From NCBI RefSeq assembly GCF_040267685.1, contig NZ_CP158367.1, positions 1,984,001 to 2,048,000 on the forward strand: a DNA stretch of 64,000 nt. The letters run 5' to 3'. Below the pieces are notes generated by a model that worked only from the letters and a program-made list of their open reading frames with translations, ran no database searches and was not told the DNA's origin. A program made the translations under genes and the position numbers. The number at the start of each line of letters is the position of its first letter. The first letter of the stretch is position 1. Below, one piece after another: positions 63,013 to 64,000 of the stretch. This DNA comes from Proteinivorax tanatarense. Its GTDB lineage: Bacteria > Bacillota > Proteinivoracia > Proteinivoracales > Proteinivoracaceae.

Positions 63013-63562
63013 AATTTATCACTCCCTTATTTGTACAAAAATCTGCAGAGCTTTTATTCTCTAGATTCTTCATACCCCTGTGCAATAGCGTCTTTACAGC
63101 ACTTTCCTTTACGCCCATAATTTTAGAGGTTTCTTTTATACTAAAACCATGTAATCTTCTTAAAAGAATAACAGTTCTTTGTTCACACTTTAAGGTGCCC
63201 AAAATTTTTAAGGTGCTTTCCAACTCACTTTTATGTTCTAGAATATCTTCTGGAGTTATATTAGTCATTAATTTACCACTATAATCATCTAAGTTTAAAT
63301 GTTTTTTATTTTTTCTATAATGGTCATAAACAGACCTTCTAGCTATGTTAAAGACCCAGCTTTTAATACTACTTTTCCCTTTAAATGATTTCATTTTGCG
63401 ATATACTTTTACAAAAATTTCTTGAGTTACATCTTCACAACATGTTATTCCTACTGAATAAGCAACAAAATTATAAACATCTTGAAAATACATATTATAA
63501 ACCTCAATGAAGGCAGATTGCTCACCATCTATAAATCTTTTAACTAAAACTTGCTCCTCCAA
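63005..63562 (-). CDS. ECF-family RNA polymerase sigma factor
   Basis: The 185-residue sigma factor has region 2 (about 15-85; DVYNFVAYSVGITCCEDVTQEIFVKVYRKMKSFKGKSSIKSWVFNIARRSVYDHYRK) and region 4 (about 125-178; LKCEQRTVILLRRLHGFSIKETSKIMGVKESAVKTLLHRG). It starts at TTG, with GGGAGGG 7 bases upstream. A TGAAAC-N16-CGTC promoter lies upstream at 63592-63617, consistent with self-activation. The partner membrane protein gene overlaps its end. The signal is unknown. Confidence 0.92.
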   Translation of the reverse strand: MEEQVLVKRFIDGEQSAFIEVYNMYFQDVYNFVAYSVGITCCEDVTQEIFVKVYRKMKSFKGKSSIKSWVFNIARRSVYDHYRKNKKHLNLDDYSGKLMTNITPEDILEHKSELESTLKILGTLKCEQRTVILLRRLHGFSIKETSKIMGVKESAVKTLLHRGMKNLENKSSADFCTNKGVINYE

Positions 63563-63591
63563 ATAACTTCCCTCCCGCCTTCATATATATA

Positions 63592-63617
63592 GACGTAAAT
63601 AAAACAAAAAAGTTTCA
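63592..63617 (-). promoter_or_regulatory. Auto-regulatory ECF-sigma promoter
   Basis: Minus strand: TGAAAC (63617-63612), 16 bases, CGTC (63595-63592), then TATATATATGAA. The architecture is identical to 7418-7443. It lies about 30 bases upstream of the ECF sigma start codon. Confidence 0.8.
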
Positions 63618-63747
63618 TTTTTTAAACTTTATTTTTAGATTAACACAACTTTTTCCTTTTTTCTAGTTGACTTAAAAGTTAAATTAAGTATATCAAATGA
63701 ACTTTTCACAAAACATAGTTATAAGAGTGAAAAAGGCAGGTGCTTAA

Positions 63748-64000
63748 ATGTTTAAAAAAAATAATAAATCAAAAATATCTCATTTAACAAAAAACAAAGG
63801 CCTATTAATCGGGTTAGGAGTAGGTGCAACACTTACTTTCGCAGGGTATTTGGCTTATAATAACTTTCGAAAGAGTGTAAAACCTATGGACCCAGATCTT
63901 GCTCATCAAGCCTCCAAAATTTTATTTGAAGATGTTAAAAATGCGCTAGTTATATCACCACATCCTGCTGATTTTATCTTTTTCGCAGGGGGAACTATTA
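63748..64000 (+). CDS. PIG-L/LmbE-like deacetylase family protein, partial
   Basis: The window ends 84 codons into this gene. The N terminus is basic, followed by a membrane helix (about 18-37), so the protein is probably anchored with the rest extracellular. VISPHPADFIFFAGGTI (68-84) is the start of a PIG-L deacetylase domain. The usual zinc motif HPDD is HPAD here: His and the second Asp are kept, but the catalytic-base Asp is Ala. The start follows GGCAGGTG. It is divergent from the ECF sigma gene. Confidence 0.6.
   Translation, partial: MFKKNNKSKISHLTKNKGLLIGLGVGATLTFAGYLAYNNFRKSVKPMDPDLAHQASKILFEDVKNALVISPHPADFIFFAGGTI

Overview
The window reads as chromosome of a low-GC, endospore-forming, anaerobic Gram-positive bacterium, probably a member of the Clostridia. 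The evidence is AT-rich DNA, frequent TTG/GTG starts behind strong GGAGG sites, and sporulation proteins YtrH and YtrI. Anaerobic functions include a glycyl radical enzyme with its activase, rubrerythrin, rubredoxin, a ferredoxin-type aldo/keto reductase, an FNR-like regulator with N-terminal cysteines and a BFD-type flavoprotein dehydrogenase. Gene content around ytoI, ytrI, ytrH, dnaE, malic enzyme, pfkA and pyk resembles the corresponding Bacillus region. I saw no insertion sequence, prophage, CRISPR array, rRNA or tRNA. Most genes lie on the minus strand.

Layout. 0-6 kb: acetyltransferase, metallophosphoesterase, YlbF-like protein, ferredoxin-type aldo/keto reductase, and a lysine riboswitch in front of an NhaC-family transporter (predicted lysine transporter). 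6-15 kb: an LCP cell-wall ligase with a long acidic tail, a YjjI/YjjW-type glycyl radical pair, a toroid-fold protein, a BmrC/BmrD-type heterodimeric ABC exporter and rubrerythrin. 15-21 kb: a pair of divergent Mur ligases, rubredoxin, hemolysin-III protein with a PadR regulator and a clear operator, and an FNR-like regulator. 21-26 kb: pantothenate operon (panG-like, panB, panC, panD), then a 1.3-kb non-coding stretch with two promoter- and terminator-bounded RNAs, one probably 6S RNA. 26-37 kb: MATE transporter, FeoAB, an apparently inactive M28-like membrane protein, HAD phosphatase, FxsA, a sigma-54 activator, and a glycerol-3-phosphate oxidoreductase operon behind a terminator leader next to glpP. 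37-48 kb: lipase, pyruvate kinase, phosphofructokinase, malic enzyme, PgpA-like protein, dnaE, psd. 48-56 kb: ytrHI, ytoI-like regulator, SH3 protein, threonine aldolase, PerR/Fur, HAD, endonuclease-IV-like protein, YigZ, TrmL. 56-64 kb: LTA-synthase-like protein, DUF4438 protein, endonuclease III, CDF transporter, zinc-ribbon protein, PEGA-domain anti-sigma candidate, ECF sigma factor, and the start of a PIG-L-like protein.

The most informative new observation is regulatory. Two promoters 56 kb apart share the same architecture (TGAAAC, 16 nt, CGTC, then TATATATATGAA). One precedes the ECF sigma gene and the other precedes the acidic-tailed LCP gene. This suggests an autoregulated envelope-stress circuit: sigma factor, PEGA membrane anti-sigma factor and cell-wall glycopolymer ligase. 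Other points of interest are the Mur ligase pair, the unassigned structured RNA, a recurring TTGTNGAATTTTACAA-like palindrome upstream of three genes, and several hairpins placed where they could control expression.
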